The position numbers and the translations under genes were made by a program. From contig CAWBRU010000006.1 in NCBI GenBank assembly GCA_963791325.1, positions 1 to 64,000 of the forward strand: a stretch of 64,000 bases of DNA, in the 5' to 3' direction. The stretch comes from JBEVJK01 sp963791325. Lineage in GTDB: Bacteria > Pseudomonadota > Alphaproteobacteria > Rhizobiales > Rhizobiaceae. Shown here piece by piece: positions 52,510 through 62,121 of this stretch (positions are counted from its first letter, which is position 1; every line of letters starts with the position of its first letter). The notes under the pieces were generated by a model that saw nothing but the letters and a program-made list of their open reading frames with translations, was not told the DNA's origin and did not search any database.

Positions 52510-54245
52510 CGTGACGCCGCCGCCGCGAACACCGGCAGGGGGCCGCGCACGCTGAGCGTCAGCCGCGATGCATGCTCCTCGCTATGCATGACCATCTGGG
52601 TCGCGGCGACCGCATCGAACGGGTCGATCAGATGGCTGCCCTCTCCGAGATTGGAATTCACGTCATAGGCGGGGAAATTGGAGCTCGAGATCTCGAGACG
52701 AATCGCGTGTCCGTGCTGAAATCGCAGCGCTGTGGCGCCGAGATCGATGGTGTAGGCGACGACTTCGCCGGGTCGGAGGGGCGACGGCGCTTCCAGCGAA
52801 TCCCTGTAGCGGGCCCGCAGAATACCGTCGCACACGTTGATCGCGGCGCCGTCGGGATGAACGTCGACGAGCTTGGCGGTCCAGTCGGTGTCCAGCGCAT
52901 CGGTCGCCGCATGGAGCGTAACCGAGACAGGTCCGATTGCGTCGCACGGCTGCAGCAGCGCGGGCGTCGTGTAGACCAGCACGTCCGGCCGGCTCTCCAC
53001 CCTACGCTGGTCGAAGGCGCCGACGGGAGCGATATCGGGCCGGCAGCACGAGGCGCCGCCGACGCTCGGAACCGGCTCCCCCGGATCGAAGACGAAGATG
53101 TCCGGGGCCTCTTTCCCGGGAAGCTCCGCGGACAGCGCTCCGTCGGTCAGCCTCAAGCCCGCCAGTCCCGAAGAACGGAGATAGAGGTCGACGGGCGCGC
53201 AGTCCTCCGGAGGCCAGGTCACTGCCGCTTCCCACCGGTCGGCGCCCATCAGGAAATAGCGAACGCGCTGCTCGCCCGGATCGGGCGGCCCCTGCTTGAG
53301 CCAGTGGTTGAACCAAGCGAGTTGGAACTCGGCCGCACGGTTGTCGCCCTCCTCGCCATGGTCGAGCGAACCGTTGAGCCGCGACCACGGGATGTGCTGC
53401 CAGGGACCGACGGCCAGAAACTGGCTGCCAGGCCCGTCGGCGCCGAGGGCGTCCGAGATCGTTGCAAATGCCTTCAAAGTGCCGCCGAGAAATATATCGT
53501 ACAAGCCGCCGAGATGCAGGCACGGCGTGCGGACGGCGGCGAGACCGGGTTGCGGGATCAGCGAGCGCCAATCCTCGTCGAGCCGGTCGCTGCGGATCCA
53601 GCGCTGAGCGTAGGCCGGCAGTTCGTCGGCGGCGAGCCAGTCCTTCAGCGGTCGCTGATAGGCGGAGTGCATGTCGGCGGCCAAGGCGCGGATCCGCTCC
53701 ATTGCCTTCCGATCGCCGCGTCTGGCGGCATCGGGACCGGCGAGCGCCTGAAGGGTCCAGGAGATGATGAAGGCGAGCTGCAGCGCGCCCCCTCGGTAGG
53801 TCCAGCCGTCGAAGAAGTCGCCGCCGGCGCAACCGACCGCAGCGCAGGCGAGGGCTGGGGGTTCGAGGATGGCCGTCAGCAGCTGGTTCGCGCCCGCGTA
53901 AGAAAAGCCGTAGGTGCCCACCCGGCCGGTCGAGCCGGAAAGTTCGGCCGCCCAGGCGATGGTGTCGAACCCGTCTTCGGCCTCGTGGCGGTAGGGCTCG
54001 AACGTGCCGTCCGAGGCGAACCGCCCGCGGGTGTCCTGTACGGCGACGATGTAGCCATGCCGGGCATACCAGGCAGGGTGTCCGAACACCCCGCTCTGAG
54101 CGCCGACCTTGTTGTAGGGCGTACGGAGGACGAGCACCGGATGGGGTCCGGGCTGGCGAGGCCGGTAGACATCGGCCCGCAAAACCGTCCCGTCGCGCAT
54201 TTCGGCGGTCAAATCGCGCTGGACGGAGACCCCGTCGAAATCCAT
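52506..54245 (-). CDS. CocE/NonD-family serine hydrolase
   Basis: 579 residues. The N-terminal alpha/beta-hydrolase domain has the nucleophile in GTYGFSYAGANQ and RTPYNKVGAQ near the start. The catalytic aspartate is likely in GGLYDIFLGG and the histidine in AVGPWQHIPWSR. The C-terminal jelly-roll domain includes DWTAKLVDVHPDGAAINVCDGILRARYR. Known members are cocaine esterase, glutaryl-7-ACA acylase and X-Pro dipeptidyl-peptidase. It hydrolyses an ester or amide of the pathway. It starts at ATG 54245, 12 bases after the amidohydrolase. Confidence 0.9.
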   Translation of the reverse strand: MDFDGVSVQRDLTAEMRDGTVLRADVYRPRQPGPHPVLVLRTPYNKVGAQSGVFGHPAWYARHGYIVAVQDTRGRFASDGTFEPYRHEAEDGFDTIAWAAELSGSTGRVGTYGFSYAGANQLLTAILEPPALACAAVGCAGGDFFDGWTYRGGALQLAFIISWTLQALAGPDAARRGDRKAMERIRALAADMHSAYQRPLKDWLAADELPAYAQRWIRSDRLDEDWRSLIPQPGLAAVRTPCLHLGGLYDIFLGGTLKAFATISDALGADGPGSQFLAVGPWQHIPWSRLNGSLDHGEEGDNRAAEFQLAWFNHWLKQGPPDPGEQRVRYFLMGADRWEAAVTWPPEDCAPVDLYLRSSGLAGLRLTDGALSAELPGKEAPDIFVFDPGEPVPSVGGASCCRPDIAPVGAFDQRRVESRPDVLVYTTPALLQPCDAIGPVSVTLHAATDALDTDWTAKLVDVHPDGAAINVCDGILRARYRDSLEAPSPLRPGEVVAYTIDLGATALRFQHGHAIRLEISSSNFPAYDVNSNLGEGSHLIDPFDAVAATQMVMHSEEHASRLTLSVRGPLPVFAAAASR

Positions 54246-54256
54246 GGCGCGTCCGC

Positions 54257-56059
54257 TCACCGTATCGGGTCGAGAATGAGCGGGACGGTCTTGCCGCCCC
54301 ACACGTCGACGAGCCCGACAGATGAGATCTTGAGCCGCCCGATCGACACCGGCAGTCCGGAAAAGGCGAGCGTGTGGAACGGCGCGGTGAGGGTGCAGCC
54401 GAGGCCGTTGAGCGCTGTGATCGCCGCTTCGATATCGGTCGCGAGCTGATCGACCGGCGCCTCCGAAAGCAGGCCGTAGAGCGGCATCGGCACCCGGGCC
54501 AGAACCTTGCCGCCGTCGACAACGACGAAGCCGCCGCCCATATCACGGCATTCCGCAACTGCCCGCGCCATGTCCCTCTCGTCGGCGCCGACCACCAGCA
54601 GATGCTGGTAGTGCGGATTGTAGGTGGACGCGACTGCGCCGCTTCTCAAACCGAAACCCTCGACGAAGCCCAGGCCGATCTTGCCGGCGCCGGTGTGGCG
54701 GTCGATCGCCGCGATCCGGTTGATGCCGCGTTCGCCGGCCCCTTGAACCAGCCCGTGCTTCACGGGCAACTCGCCGTCGAGATCGCGGGTGATGATCGTG
54801 CCGTTGCCGACCCCGATGATCCTGACGCGGACGCTCTCCGCTCCCGGCGGTGCCGGAACGGCGAAGCTTTCAGCCGTGATGGTGCCGGGATCGACCGTGC
54901 CGTAGGCGAATTCGGGCCGGCGGACCGTCTCGTGCACCTCCAGACTGCGGCCGCTTTCGACCACTTTCTGGCCGGCCGCAAAGACAGTGTCGATCCGGAA
55001 CGCCTCGAGCGGGCCGTCGAGCAGGATGATATCCGCGCGGCGCCCGGGCGACAGCGAGCCGACATCGTCGTCTATGAGATGCGTTTCCGCAGCATTGATC
55101 GTTGCCATCTGCACAGCCTTGACCGGCGGCACGCCGAGCTCGACGCAGAGCCGGACGCAATAGTCGATCGATCCGCGGGCGACGAGATCGACCGGCGACA
55201 GGATGTCCGTGCAGAACGAGACGTGGCGCAGGTCGGCACCGCGCTGGACAAGCACGCGCACGATGTTGGCGACGTCGGAGACGCCCGAGCCCTCACGCGC
55301 GATGATGTGGATGCCGGCCTTCAGCTTTTCCAAAGCCTCGGCGCCGGATACGGCTTCGTGGTCGTCGAGCCGGCGCACCCACCCTGCCCAGGCCTGGATC
55401 TCCTCGGTTGTGCCCTCGGATCCATGGCCGCAGATCTTGCCGCCATTGGCCTGCACGATGTCGACCAGTTTGCGCAGCATCGGTTCCCCGCCCGTCAGGT
55501 TCTTGATGAAGCACTCGTTGAGACCGTGGCACTCCGGCCAGGCCGCCATTTCCTCCATCTCGCTGAAGCCGATGGTGTTGGTGTGCAGAAACGGCTGATC
55601 CTGGTAGAGCGCCGGCATCGGCAAAATGAAAACGATGTTGAGCTTGGTGTCCTTGCCCTCGTCGAGGCAGGCCCTGATCGCGGGAAGGCCGCGCACCACC
55701 GCCTCCCCGTAGAAATCGGTCACGATCGTGGTCACGCCATGCGGGAAGAAGCCGCGGGCGATCTCCTTGATCGGAAGGTGGCTCTCATAGGTGTGGATGT
55801 GGCCCTCGATAAGGCCCGGAATAGCGATCTTGCCACCGACATCGAGCACCTGCGTGTGTGGGCCAACCAGGTCTTCGACCTCGCCGACATAGGCGATGCG
55901 CTCACCGGCGACAGCAATCCCGCCGGGCTCGATGAGACCGGTGTGCACGTCGAGGATCTCGGCATTCTTCAGCACCAGATCGGCGGGCGCCCGGCGCAGC
56001 GCAATGTGCGAGCGGCGTTCCCGGCCAAGCACGTCGCCGGAAGTGATCTCATCGGCCAT
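54257..56059 (-). CDS. Adenine deaminase-family amidohydrolase
   Basis: A 600-residue metal-dependent hydrolase. The HxH pair is in PGLIEGHIHTYESH. GHGSEG carries a further histidine ligand, LDDHEAVSG the SDHE-type motif, and IIAREGSGV the REGSA-type motif of adenine deaminases. The aspartate is in SFCTDILSPVDLV. The ring-closing C-terminal domain has HRHTGAGKIGLGFVEGFGL. In the family it deaminates adenine, but the ABC operon context (CocE, GMC, MalEFGK) suggests another substrate. Start ATG 56059 has GGAG upstream. Confidence 0.88.
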   Translation of the reverse strand: MADEITSGDVLGRERRSHIALRRAPADLVLKNAEILDVHTGLIEPGGIAVAGERIAYVGEVEDLVGPHTQVLDVGGKIAIPGLIEGHIHTYESHLPIKEIARGFFPHGVTTIVTDFYGEAVVRGLPAIRACLDEGKDTKLNIVFILPMPALYQDQPFLHTNTIGFSEMEEMAAWPECHGLNECFIKNLTGGEPMLRKLVDIVQANGGKICGHGSEGTTEEIQAWAGWVRRLDDHEAVSGAEALEKLKAGIHIIAREGSGVSDVANIVRVLVQRGADLRHVSFCTDILSPVDLVARGSIDYCVRLCVELGVPPVKAVQMATINAAETHLIDDDVGSLSPGRRADIILLDGPLEAFRIDTVFAAGQKVVESGRSLEVHETVRRPEFAYGTVDPGTITAESFAVPAPPGAESVRVRIIGVGNGTIITRDLDGELPVKHGLVQGAGERGINRIAAIDRHTGAGKIGLGFVEGFGLRSGAVASTYNPHYQHLLVVGADERDMARAVAECRDMGGGFVVVDGGKVLARVPMPLYGLLSEAPVDQLATDIEAAITALNGLGCTLTAPFHTLAFSGLPVSIGRLKISSVGLVDVWGGKTVPLILDPIR

Positions 56060-56061
56060 CC

Positions 56062-57261
56062 TCAATCTCCTGCATCTGTCGCCACCGCGCGAGGTGGCCG
56101 CTGAGCCGCCGCGCGCTCGATCACCTTGCCTTCGCCGGACGCGATCCGCGCGCCGGACTCTTCGTCGAAGATGTGGACACGCCGCGGGACGAAGCTGAGG
56201 GCGGTTCCCTCGATCAGGCCGCGATCCACCTTGAACCGCAGATCCGCCGACAGCTGTGCATGCCGCAGCGCAGGCGGCAGTTCGACGACGGCGTACTTTT
56301 CGGCGCCGCGGTTTTCCACGAACAGCAGCGAGCAGGGGAGGCCCGGCGAGCCTGCGTCATGAGGCTGAATGTCCTCGGGCCTAAACACCACGATCACATC
56401 CGCCGGGTTGCCGGCCGCAAGCGCAAGGGGCCCGGTCTCGATCGAGAGCGAGCAAGGCTGCGCGCCATCCCGGGCGGCGATCGTGAAGGTCGCGAAACGC
56501 TCGCTGCTGCGCGTCAGCGTGCCTCTCAGCTCGTTGGCCCGCGGCGAGCCGACGAAACGGGCGCAGAACAGGGTCTCCGGCGTATCGTAGATTGCATCCG
56601 GGCGGCCGATCTGTTCGATCTTGCCGTTCGACATCACCGCCAGCCGGTCGGCGACCACCATGGCCTCGACTTGGTCGTGGGTGACGTGGATGGTGGTCAC
56701 GCCGATTCGGCGCTGCAGCTCGCGCAGCTCGACCCGGACATGCTCGCGGATCTGCGCGTCGAGATTGCTGAGCGGCTCGTCCATCAAGAGCACCGAGCCG
56801 TCGCGCGTGATCGCACGGCCGAGCGCCACGCGCTGGCGTTGGCCGCCGCTCAGCTGTGCGGGCCGCCGGTCAAGCAACCCGTCGAGGCCAAGCATCGCCG
56901 CCACCTCGGCGACGCGCCGGCTCATCTCCTGCCGGCCGATCCGGCGCAGCTTCATGTTGTAGCCGATGTTCTCGCGAACGGTGAGGTGCGGGTAGAGGGC
57001 GTAGTCCTGGAACACCATGCCGATATTCCGCTGCCCGGGATCGACGTCGTTGACCCGCCGCGTGCCGATGAAGATGTCGCCCGCATCGAGCGTCTCCAGC
57101 CCGGCGATAGCGCGAAGCAGCGTCGTCTTGCCGGAGCCGGAGGGGCCGAGCAGGACAAGGAACTCGCCGTCGGCCGCTGTCAGCGAGACCTCGGAGAGCG
57201 CGCGGAATCCGCGCGGTCCGCCGAATTGCTTGACCGCATTCCTGACGACGACATCGACCAT
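56062..57261 (-). CDS. Carbohydrate ABC transporter ATP-binding protein (MalK/UgpC type)
   Basis: 399 residues. Walker A is GPSGSGKTT, with Q-loop MVFQDYALYPHLTVREN, signature QLSGGQRQRVALGRAI, Walker B LLMDEPLSNLDA and H-loop HVTHDQVEAM. The C-terminal regulatory OB-fold (TOBE) domain spans about 240-375. It energises import by the two permeases and binding protein of the same operon. Its stop lies two bases from the downstream amidohydrolase start. Confidence 0.94.
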   Translation of the reverse strand: MVDVVVRNAVKQFGGPRGFRALSEVSLTAADGEFLVLLGPSGSGKTTLLRAIAGLETLDAGDIFIGTRRVNDVDPGQRNIGMVFQDYALYPHLTVRENIGYNMKLRRIGRQEMSRRVAEVAAMLGLDGLLDRRPAQLSGGQRQRVALGRAITRDGSVLLMDEPLSNLDAQIREHVRVELRELQRRIGVTTIHVTHDQVEAMVVADRLAVMSNGKIEQIGRPDAIYDTPETLFCARFVGSPRANELRGTLTRSSERFATFTIAARDGAQPCSLSIETGPLALAAGNPADVIVVFRPEDIQPHDAGSPGLPCSLLFVENRGAEKYAVVELPPALRHAQLSADLRFKVDRGLIEGTALSFVPRRVHIFDEESGARIASGEGKVIERAAAQRPPRAVATDAGD

Positions 57262-57270
57262 TGAGCCGGC

Positions 57271-58099
57271 CTATCGCACCGCGCCGAGCGTCAGGCCACG
57301 CACGAGCGAACGCTGCAGGAAGAAGGTGATGACGAGGAGCGGCACCAGGAGCAGGATCGTCGCCGCCGCCATCGGACCCCATTCGACCGCATGCTCGGTG
57401 ATGAACTGCGACAGTCCGATCGGGACGGTCTTGGTCTTCGAGCCGGTCAAGATCAGCGCCAGCACGAACTCGTTCCAGATTTCCAGGAAGCAGAACGTTC
57501 CGGCGACGGCCAGTGCCGGTCGCATCAGCGGGAACGTCATGTCTCTGAAGATCTGCCATCGATCGGCGCCGTCCATGAGCGCGGCTTCGTCGATCGAACG
57601 CGGGATCTCCTGGGCGAAGCCGTAGAGCAGCCAGATCGCCAGCGGCAAGGTCAGCGGCAGGTAGGCGAAAATCATGCCGGAATAGGAATCGATCAGGCCG
57701 ATATTGGAGTAGAAGACGTAATAGGGGATGACGATCGCGATCGGCGGCAGCATCCTGAAGATTCAGGATCCACATCAGCATCGGATTCTTGGCCCGGAAC
57801 TCGAACCGGGTGATCCCGTAGACGAAGAGCATCGCGAAAAACAGCGCAATGGCTGTGGCGAGGCAGGCGATGATCAGGCTGTTCAGCGCGTTCCACAGAA
57901 TGCCGTATTGGAACACCGCCGTACCGAAATTCTCGAACGTCGGCGTGAACACGAAGGTCGGCTTGGCCACCATGAGCTGAGCCTGGGTCTTGAGCGCGAC
58001 ATTCACAAGCCAGTAGACGGGCAGCAGCCAGGCGACGGTCACCAACACCGCCAGCGCGATCTTGATACGACGGGAGAGGCTGCCTGGCCGGTCGGTCAT
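57271..58099 (-). pseudogene. Carbohydrate ABC transporter permease (MalG type), one frameshift
   Basis: About 275 residues. From ATG 58099 the N-terminal helix LAVLVTVAWLLPVYWLVNVAL and the first part of the transmembrane domain read normally to MLMWILN. One base is then gained near 57763, and the rest continues in another frame: LPPIAIVIPYYVFYSNIGLIDS, the EAA loop DEAALMDGADRWQIFRDMTFP and the last helix LLLVPLLVITFFLQRSLVRG to 57271. It overlaps the MalF-type gene by four bases. Confidence 0.82.
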
Positions 58100-59044
58100 G
58101 GCAGCCGGCGCTCCTTGAACAGGAAACGCAGCAACAGCAGCGTGAGCAGGGAGATCAGGTTCATCAGGATGAACGCCGCCGCACTCGCCTTGCCCATCAA
58201 GAGCTGCGAGAAGCCGACCTCCCAGGGATAGAAGCCCGCCATCATCGTCGAGCGGCCGGGCCCGCCGCGGGTCATCACGTAGATCAGCCCGAACGTCTTG
58301 AAGACGTCGATGAAGCGCAGCAGGAAGACAATGGCGACGACGTTGCGCATCATCGGCAGCTCGATGGTGAGCAGGCGGTAGAGCCGGCCGGCGCCGTCGA
58401 GCCGCGCCGCGGCGATGACGTTCGCCGGCAAGCCCTGCAGGCCGGCGACAAACACCATCGCCGCAAACGGGGTCCACTGCCAGATCTCGGCGATCGCCAC
58501 CGCCGGCAGCGCCAGCGAGCTGCTCGCAAGCCAGTTCAGCGGCTCGATGCCGAAGAGCCCGAGCACATAGTTCACGATGCCGATCGATGGCTGGTACATC
58601 AGGCTCCACAACAGTCCGACCATGATGGGAACCATCAGGATCGGGGTGAGGTAGAGCGTGCGGATGAGGCGGATGCCGGGGAACTCGCGCGCGAACAACA
58701 GGGCGACGGCGAGGCCGAGCACCATCTCGATTGCCACCACCACCAGGGTATAGACCAGGGTGCGGATCAGCGAGCCGGTGAACAGCGTGTCGGTAAGAAC
58801 TGCAGACATATTGGCCAAGCCCGTCGAAGCGCTTCATCCCGGACAGCAGGCTCCAGCGGTAAAGGCTGTTGATGAGCAGCTGCACCGTCGGCACCACCGC
58901 AATCAGCGCGATGAGGATCAGCGGCGGGAGAACGTAGAGCTGCCAGGCGTTCCTCAGCCTGACGGAACGCCTGACGCCGGCAGGTCCCGAGAGGACAGCC
59001 GCCGGCGCTTCGGGCAGCGTCGCGCGATCAGAGATAGCCGGCAT
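58096..59044 (-). pseudogene. Carbohydrate ABC transporter permease (MalF type), one frameshift
   Basis: About 316 residues. The N-terminal part from ATG 59044 holds LYVLPPLILIALIAVVPTVQLLINSLYRW. Near 58812 the frame slips by one base. The rest includes SAVLTDTLFTGSLIRTLVYTLVVV, LARTLYLTP-type segments, the EAA loop AARLDGAGRLYRLLTIELPMM and the last helix LISLLTLLLLRFLF. Its start overlaps the binding-protein stop by 17 bases. It pairs with the MalG-type permease to form the pore. Confidence 0.82.
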
Positions 59045-60335
59045 CTTTGAGCTGCTTGGCGAAAGCGTCGTTGGCGGCCTGCAGGCCCGCTTCCGGAGTG
59101 GTCTGCTTGGTCAGGATTTCGGCCACGTGATTGCCGATCTCGACCAGGAACTGATAGCTTTCCGGGATGGCCGGGAAGGGGTGACCCTGGGCCAGCACCT
59201 TCTGCAAGGTCGGGAAATAGCGGCCGATCTTAACGTTCTCCGGATCGGTCAGCGCACTGGTGCGCGCCGGCTGGCCCTGATTCTCGACAAACGTATGCAT
59301 GACCTTCGAACTGGTCGCATAGGCGACCCATTTGGCCGCGTCCGCCTTCTTGTCCGTCCAGCTCGAAATCATATAAGCCTGGCCGCCGAGGCAAGGGGCG
59401 GCCGGATGGTCCCCGCCGTCTGGCGGCACCGCCGTCTCGATGCTGGCCGCAGTCTGGGTCTTTTTCGCGTCGGTGAGGTCGGAGCGGCCCCATTCCAGCG
59501 GCGCCCAGGCGGCCACTCCGCTGGCGATCACTTGGGCAGTGTCGTCCTCGCCGGCATTGATCGAGCCGGGATCGGCGTAGTCCATCAGCTCCAGCATGAT
59601 CTGGATGGCCTTCTTGCCGGCCTCGCTGTTGATGGTCGGATTGAAGCCTTCGTCCCAATACTCGCCGCCATACGAGTATAGAATGCTGGAGAAGTGGGCG
59701 CCCGCATATTCGCCGCGCCGCAGGCTGGCGGTGTAGCCGTAGACGCCATCCTTGGTCAGCTGCTTGGCGATCGCCGCAGCGTCCTCCCATTTGGCCGGCA
59801 CCTTGACGCCGGCCTTATCGAACAGATCCTTGCGATAGAACGACCATTGCGCGTTGGAGTCGTTGGGGATCGCATAAAGCTTGCCCTTGAACCGCCACGT
59901 ATCGAGGTAGCGCTTGGGCACGTCCTTCTCGATGTCGGCGATCTGCTCCGGCGTCCATACCTCGTCGAAAGGTACGATCTTGCCGGTGGCGGCGAAGGCA
60001 TAGAGCAGGTTTGTGATGCCGGTAAAGCATTCAAGGCTCGGGTCGTTCGAGGCCACCTGGGTCGACAGCTTCGGAAAGTAGTTTTGCACCGGAACAGTGT
60101 CCATCGCCACCTGAAGATCCGGGTTCTCTTGGTTGAAGTCCTTGATCAGCACGGCATTGGGCGTGCCGAACCGCGCACCCGCCGAGGTCTGGAAGTTGAG
60201 CTTGGTCGCCGCGGCGGCCCGCCGCGGCGCAAGCAGACCGCCCAGAGCGGCGGCCCCGACCGCGCCGGCCGCAAGCACGCTGCGCCGGTTGACGGTGGTT
60301 TGTGAAAAAGGAGAATTCCGCTTTCGAGTGTCCAT
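59028..60335 (-). CDS. Carbohydrate ABC transporter extracellular binding protein
   Basis: A 435-residue SBP of the MalE/UgpB class. The N-terminus has a twin-arginine (Tat) signal: NRRSVLAAGAVGAAALGG with an AAA cleavage region. The mature protein begins TKLNFQTSAGARFGTPN and has DFNQENPDLQVAMDTVP, IPNDSNAQWSFYRKDLFDKAG and QAYMISSWTDKKADAAKWVAYAT. I take ATG 60335 (GGGGAA upstream); an in-frame ATG 12 bases earlier is possible. It is intact, unlike its permease partners. Confidence 0.9.
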   Translation of the reverse strand: MDTRKRNSPFSQTTVNRRSVLAAGAVGAAALGGLLAPRRAAAATKLNFQTSAGARFGTPNAVLIKDFNQENPDLQVAMDTVPVQNYFPKLSTQVASNDPSLECFTGITNLLYAFAATGKIVPFDEVWTPEQIADIEKDVPKRYLDTWRFKGKLYAIPNDSNAQWSFYRKDLFDKAGVKVPAKWEDAAAIAKQLTKDGVYGYTASLRRGEYAGAHFSSILYSYGGEYWDEGFNPTINSEAGKKAIQIMLELMDYADPGSINAGEDDTAQVIASGVAAWAPLEWGRSDLTDAKKTQTAASIETAVPPDGGDHPAAPCLGGQAYMISSWTDKKADAAKWVAYATSSKVMHTFVENQGQPARTSALTDPENVKIGRYFPTLQKVLAQGHPFPAIPESYQFLVEIGNHVAEILTKQTTPEAGLQAANDAFAKQLKDAGYL

Positions 60336-60391
60336 CTTGTTCCCCATTTCTTTGCTTTGAACAACATTCTTGCGGAAGGGGCCTTGCCCCC

Positions 60392-61283
60392 TTAGGCCGC
60401 CTTTCGCCTGTCGATGCCGAGAACGCCGCGGGTCTCGTCCGGCGTGGCGATGTCGCGCCCGATATCCCGCGCGATGCGGACGATCTTGTCGACCAGATCG
60501 GCATTGCTGCGGGCATATTCTCCGGGCGTGAGGAAGGGATTGTCCTCCATGCCGATGCGGACATGGCCACCGAGGCTGATCGCCGTGGCCAAGACCTTCC
60601 ACTGTTCGACCGGATCCATCACCGAAGTGTTCCAAACGAAGCCTTCGGGGCAATGGTCTGCCATGTAGGTCATCGCCTGGACCGTCGGGGGCGTCCAGCA
60701 GCCACCCTTCCAGCCGAGGAAAAATGTCACCCAGATCGGGCCGTCGAGAAAGCCCTTTCTCGCGCATGCGCATGGCGTTCCAGACGCCGCCGTAATGGAA
60801 CGCCTCGACCTCGATCTTGACGCCCAGCTTTTTGGTCAGCTCGCAATATTCGCGCAGCTCGTCGCGGTCGTGAATGGCGTAGAGCTCGACGGGCTCGTTG
60901 CCCGGCTCGTAGTCGAAGCACTCGTCGTGGGCGTTGAAGCAGGTCGAGATCATGTCCGGCCGCTGGTCTTCCATGAGCAGCTTGCGCTGGGGAAACCGGC
61001 CGTTGGCGATCCCGTATTGGATGACGGCGTCGCGCTTCGACAGGATGCCGTCGCGCAGCCGCCGCCAGCCGGGGATGTCCAAATCCGAAAGTTTTGTGCC
61101 GTCTTCCTGGATCTTGGCATCGACCGAATAGGGCCCGTGCAGATGGCAGATCGAGGCGCCGGCATCGATCGAACGCACATACTCGTCTGCGACAGCGTCC
61201 AGCCCCCGCGGCGTTGGGTTCGATGGATTCGACGGGTAGGACATCGTCGAGTCGCAGGTCACGGTTACGATCAGTTTCTCCAA
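60392..61283 (-). pseudogene. Beta-keto acid cleavage enzyme (BKACE), one frameshift
   Basis: About 297 residues. It starts at TTG 61283 (AGGAGAG upstream) and reads LIVTVTCDSTMSYPSNPSNP and ICHLHGPY with the zinc histidines. One base is gained near 60752 within EKGLSRRPDL (should read EKGLLDGPIW). The second half (TFFLGWKGGCWTPPT, WNTSVMDP, GGHVRIGMEDNPFLTPGEYA) is read in another frame to 60392. Sequence agreement with the BKACE at 46998 is very high. It is the second gene after the IclR in the long minus-strand operon. Confidence 0.85.
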
Positions 61284-61315
61284 CTCTTCTCTCTCCTGGT
61301 TGCGACGGCGCTGCC

Positions 61316-62107
61316 TCAAAGGACGTGGGAAATGGTTTCGGCGGTGTGCTTGAGCAGCGGCACATGCTCGAGCAGCGGTTCGAACTGACGCCCGCTGATC
61401 CCGATCGCCCCCACTGCGCGGTTCTGGCCGTCGAAGATGGTCGCAGCGACACAGAACGACTGCGGCATATGCTCTTCCAGGTCGGTCGCGTAGCCGCGCT
61501 GGCGGACGGCGGCGAGTTCCTCCATGAACTTGGCGTTGCTGACGATCGATCGGCTGGTCTGGGCAAACAGAGGTTGCGCCTGAAGCAGCGTGAGCACGTC
61601 CTTGTCGGGAAGGTGGGCCAGAATGGCCTTGCCCAGGGAACAGCAATGAGCCGGGGCCGTCTTGCCGAAGCGGCTGTAGATGGTCGGCAGCGTCGGCTTC
61701 TCGACGCCGGCGAGATAGAGCACCCGGTGCTGGTGGATGATCCCCAGATTGGTGCGCTCGCCGCTGACGTTGGCGAGGTGCTGCAGATGCGGCAGCGCCT
61801 CCAACCGCATGCGATTGCCGTCGAGCAGCCGGGCCGACTGCTGCAGCACCGAATAGCCGATGGCCAGCCGTCCCGATTGCGGGTCGAGGGAAAGGTAGCC
61901 TTCCGCGATCAGAGTCTGGACGATCCGGTAGGCGGTGGGCCGGCTGATGCCGACAGCCATCGCGACCTCGGCAATCCGTGGCGGGATTTCGGCACGCCCA
62001 ACTTCCTCGAGTACGGCCAAGGCCTTCCGCAGGCTCTTGATCATCCCCCGATCGTCCTCCGCCAGGTCGGAGCCAAGGTTCCGTATCGGATCAGCCATCT
62101 TGTTCAC
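61316..62107 (-). CDS. IclR-family transcriptional regulator
   Basis: A 263-residue protein. The N-terminal helix-turn-helix has SLRKALAVLEEVGRAEIPPRIAEVAMAVGISRPTAYRIVQTL. The effector domain YLAGVEKPTLPTIYSRFGKTAPAHCCSLGKAILAH is strikingly similar to the IclR at 41231. The start is GTG 62107 or ATG 62098; the ribosome-binding site is weak for both. It heads the minus-strand operon with BKACE and the MalEFGK-type transporter. An inverted repeat lies just upstream. Confidence 0.92.
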   Translation of the reverse strand: MNKMADPIRNLGSDLAEDDRGMIKSLRKALAVLEEVGRAEIPPRIAEVAMAVGISRPTAYRIVQTLIAEGYLSLDPQSGRLAIGYSVLQQSARLLDGNRMRLEALPHLQHLANVSGERTNLGIIHQHRVLYLAGVEKPTLPTIYSRFGKTAPAHCCSLGKAILAHLPDKDVLTLLQAQPLFAQTSRSIVSNAKFMEELAAVRQRGYATDLEEHMPQSFCVAATIFDGQNRAVGAIGISGRQFEPLLEHVPLLKHTAETISHVL

Positions 62108-62121
62108 GTGTCCGCATTGTA

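Noticed and set aside
52572..56104. Long plus-strand ORFs over the CocE and amidohydrolase genes
   Set aside because: Antisense shadows; no homologous domain, and the opposite strand has clear enzyme motifs and ribosome-binding sites.
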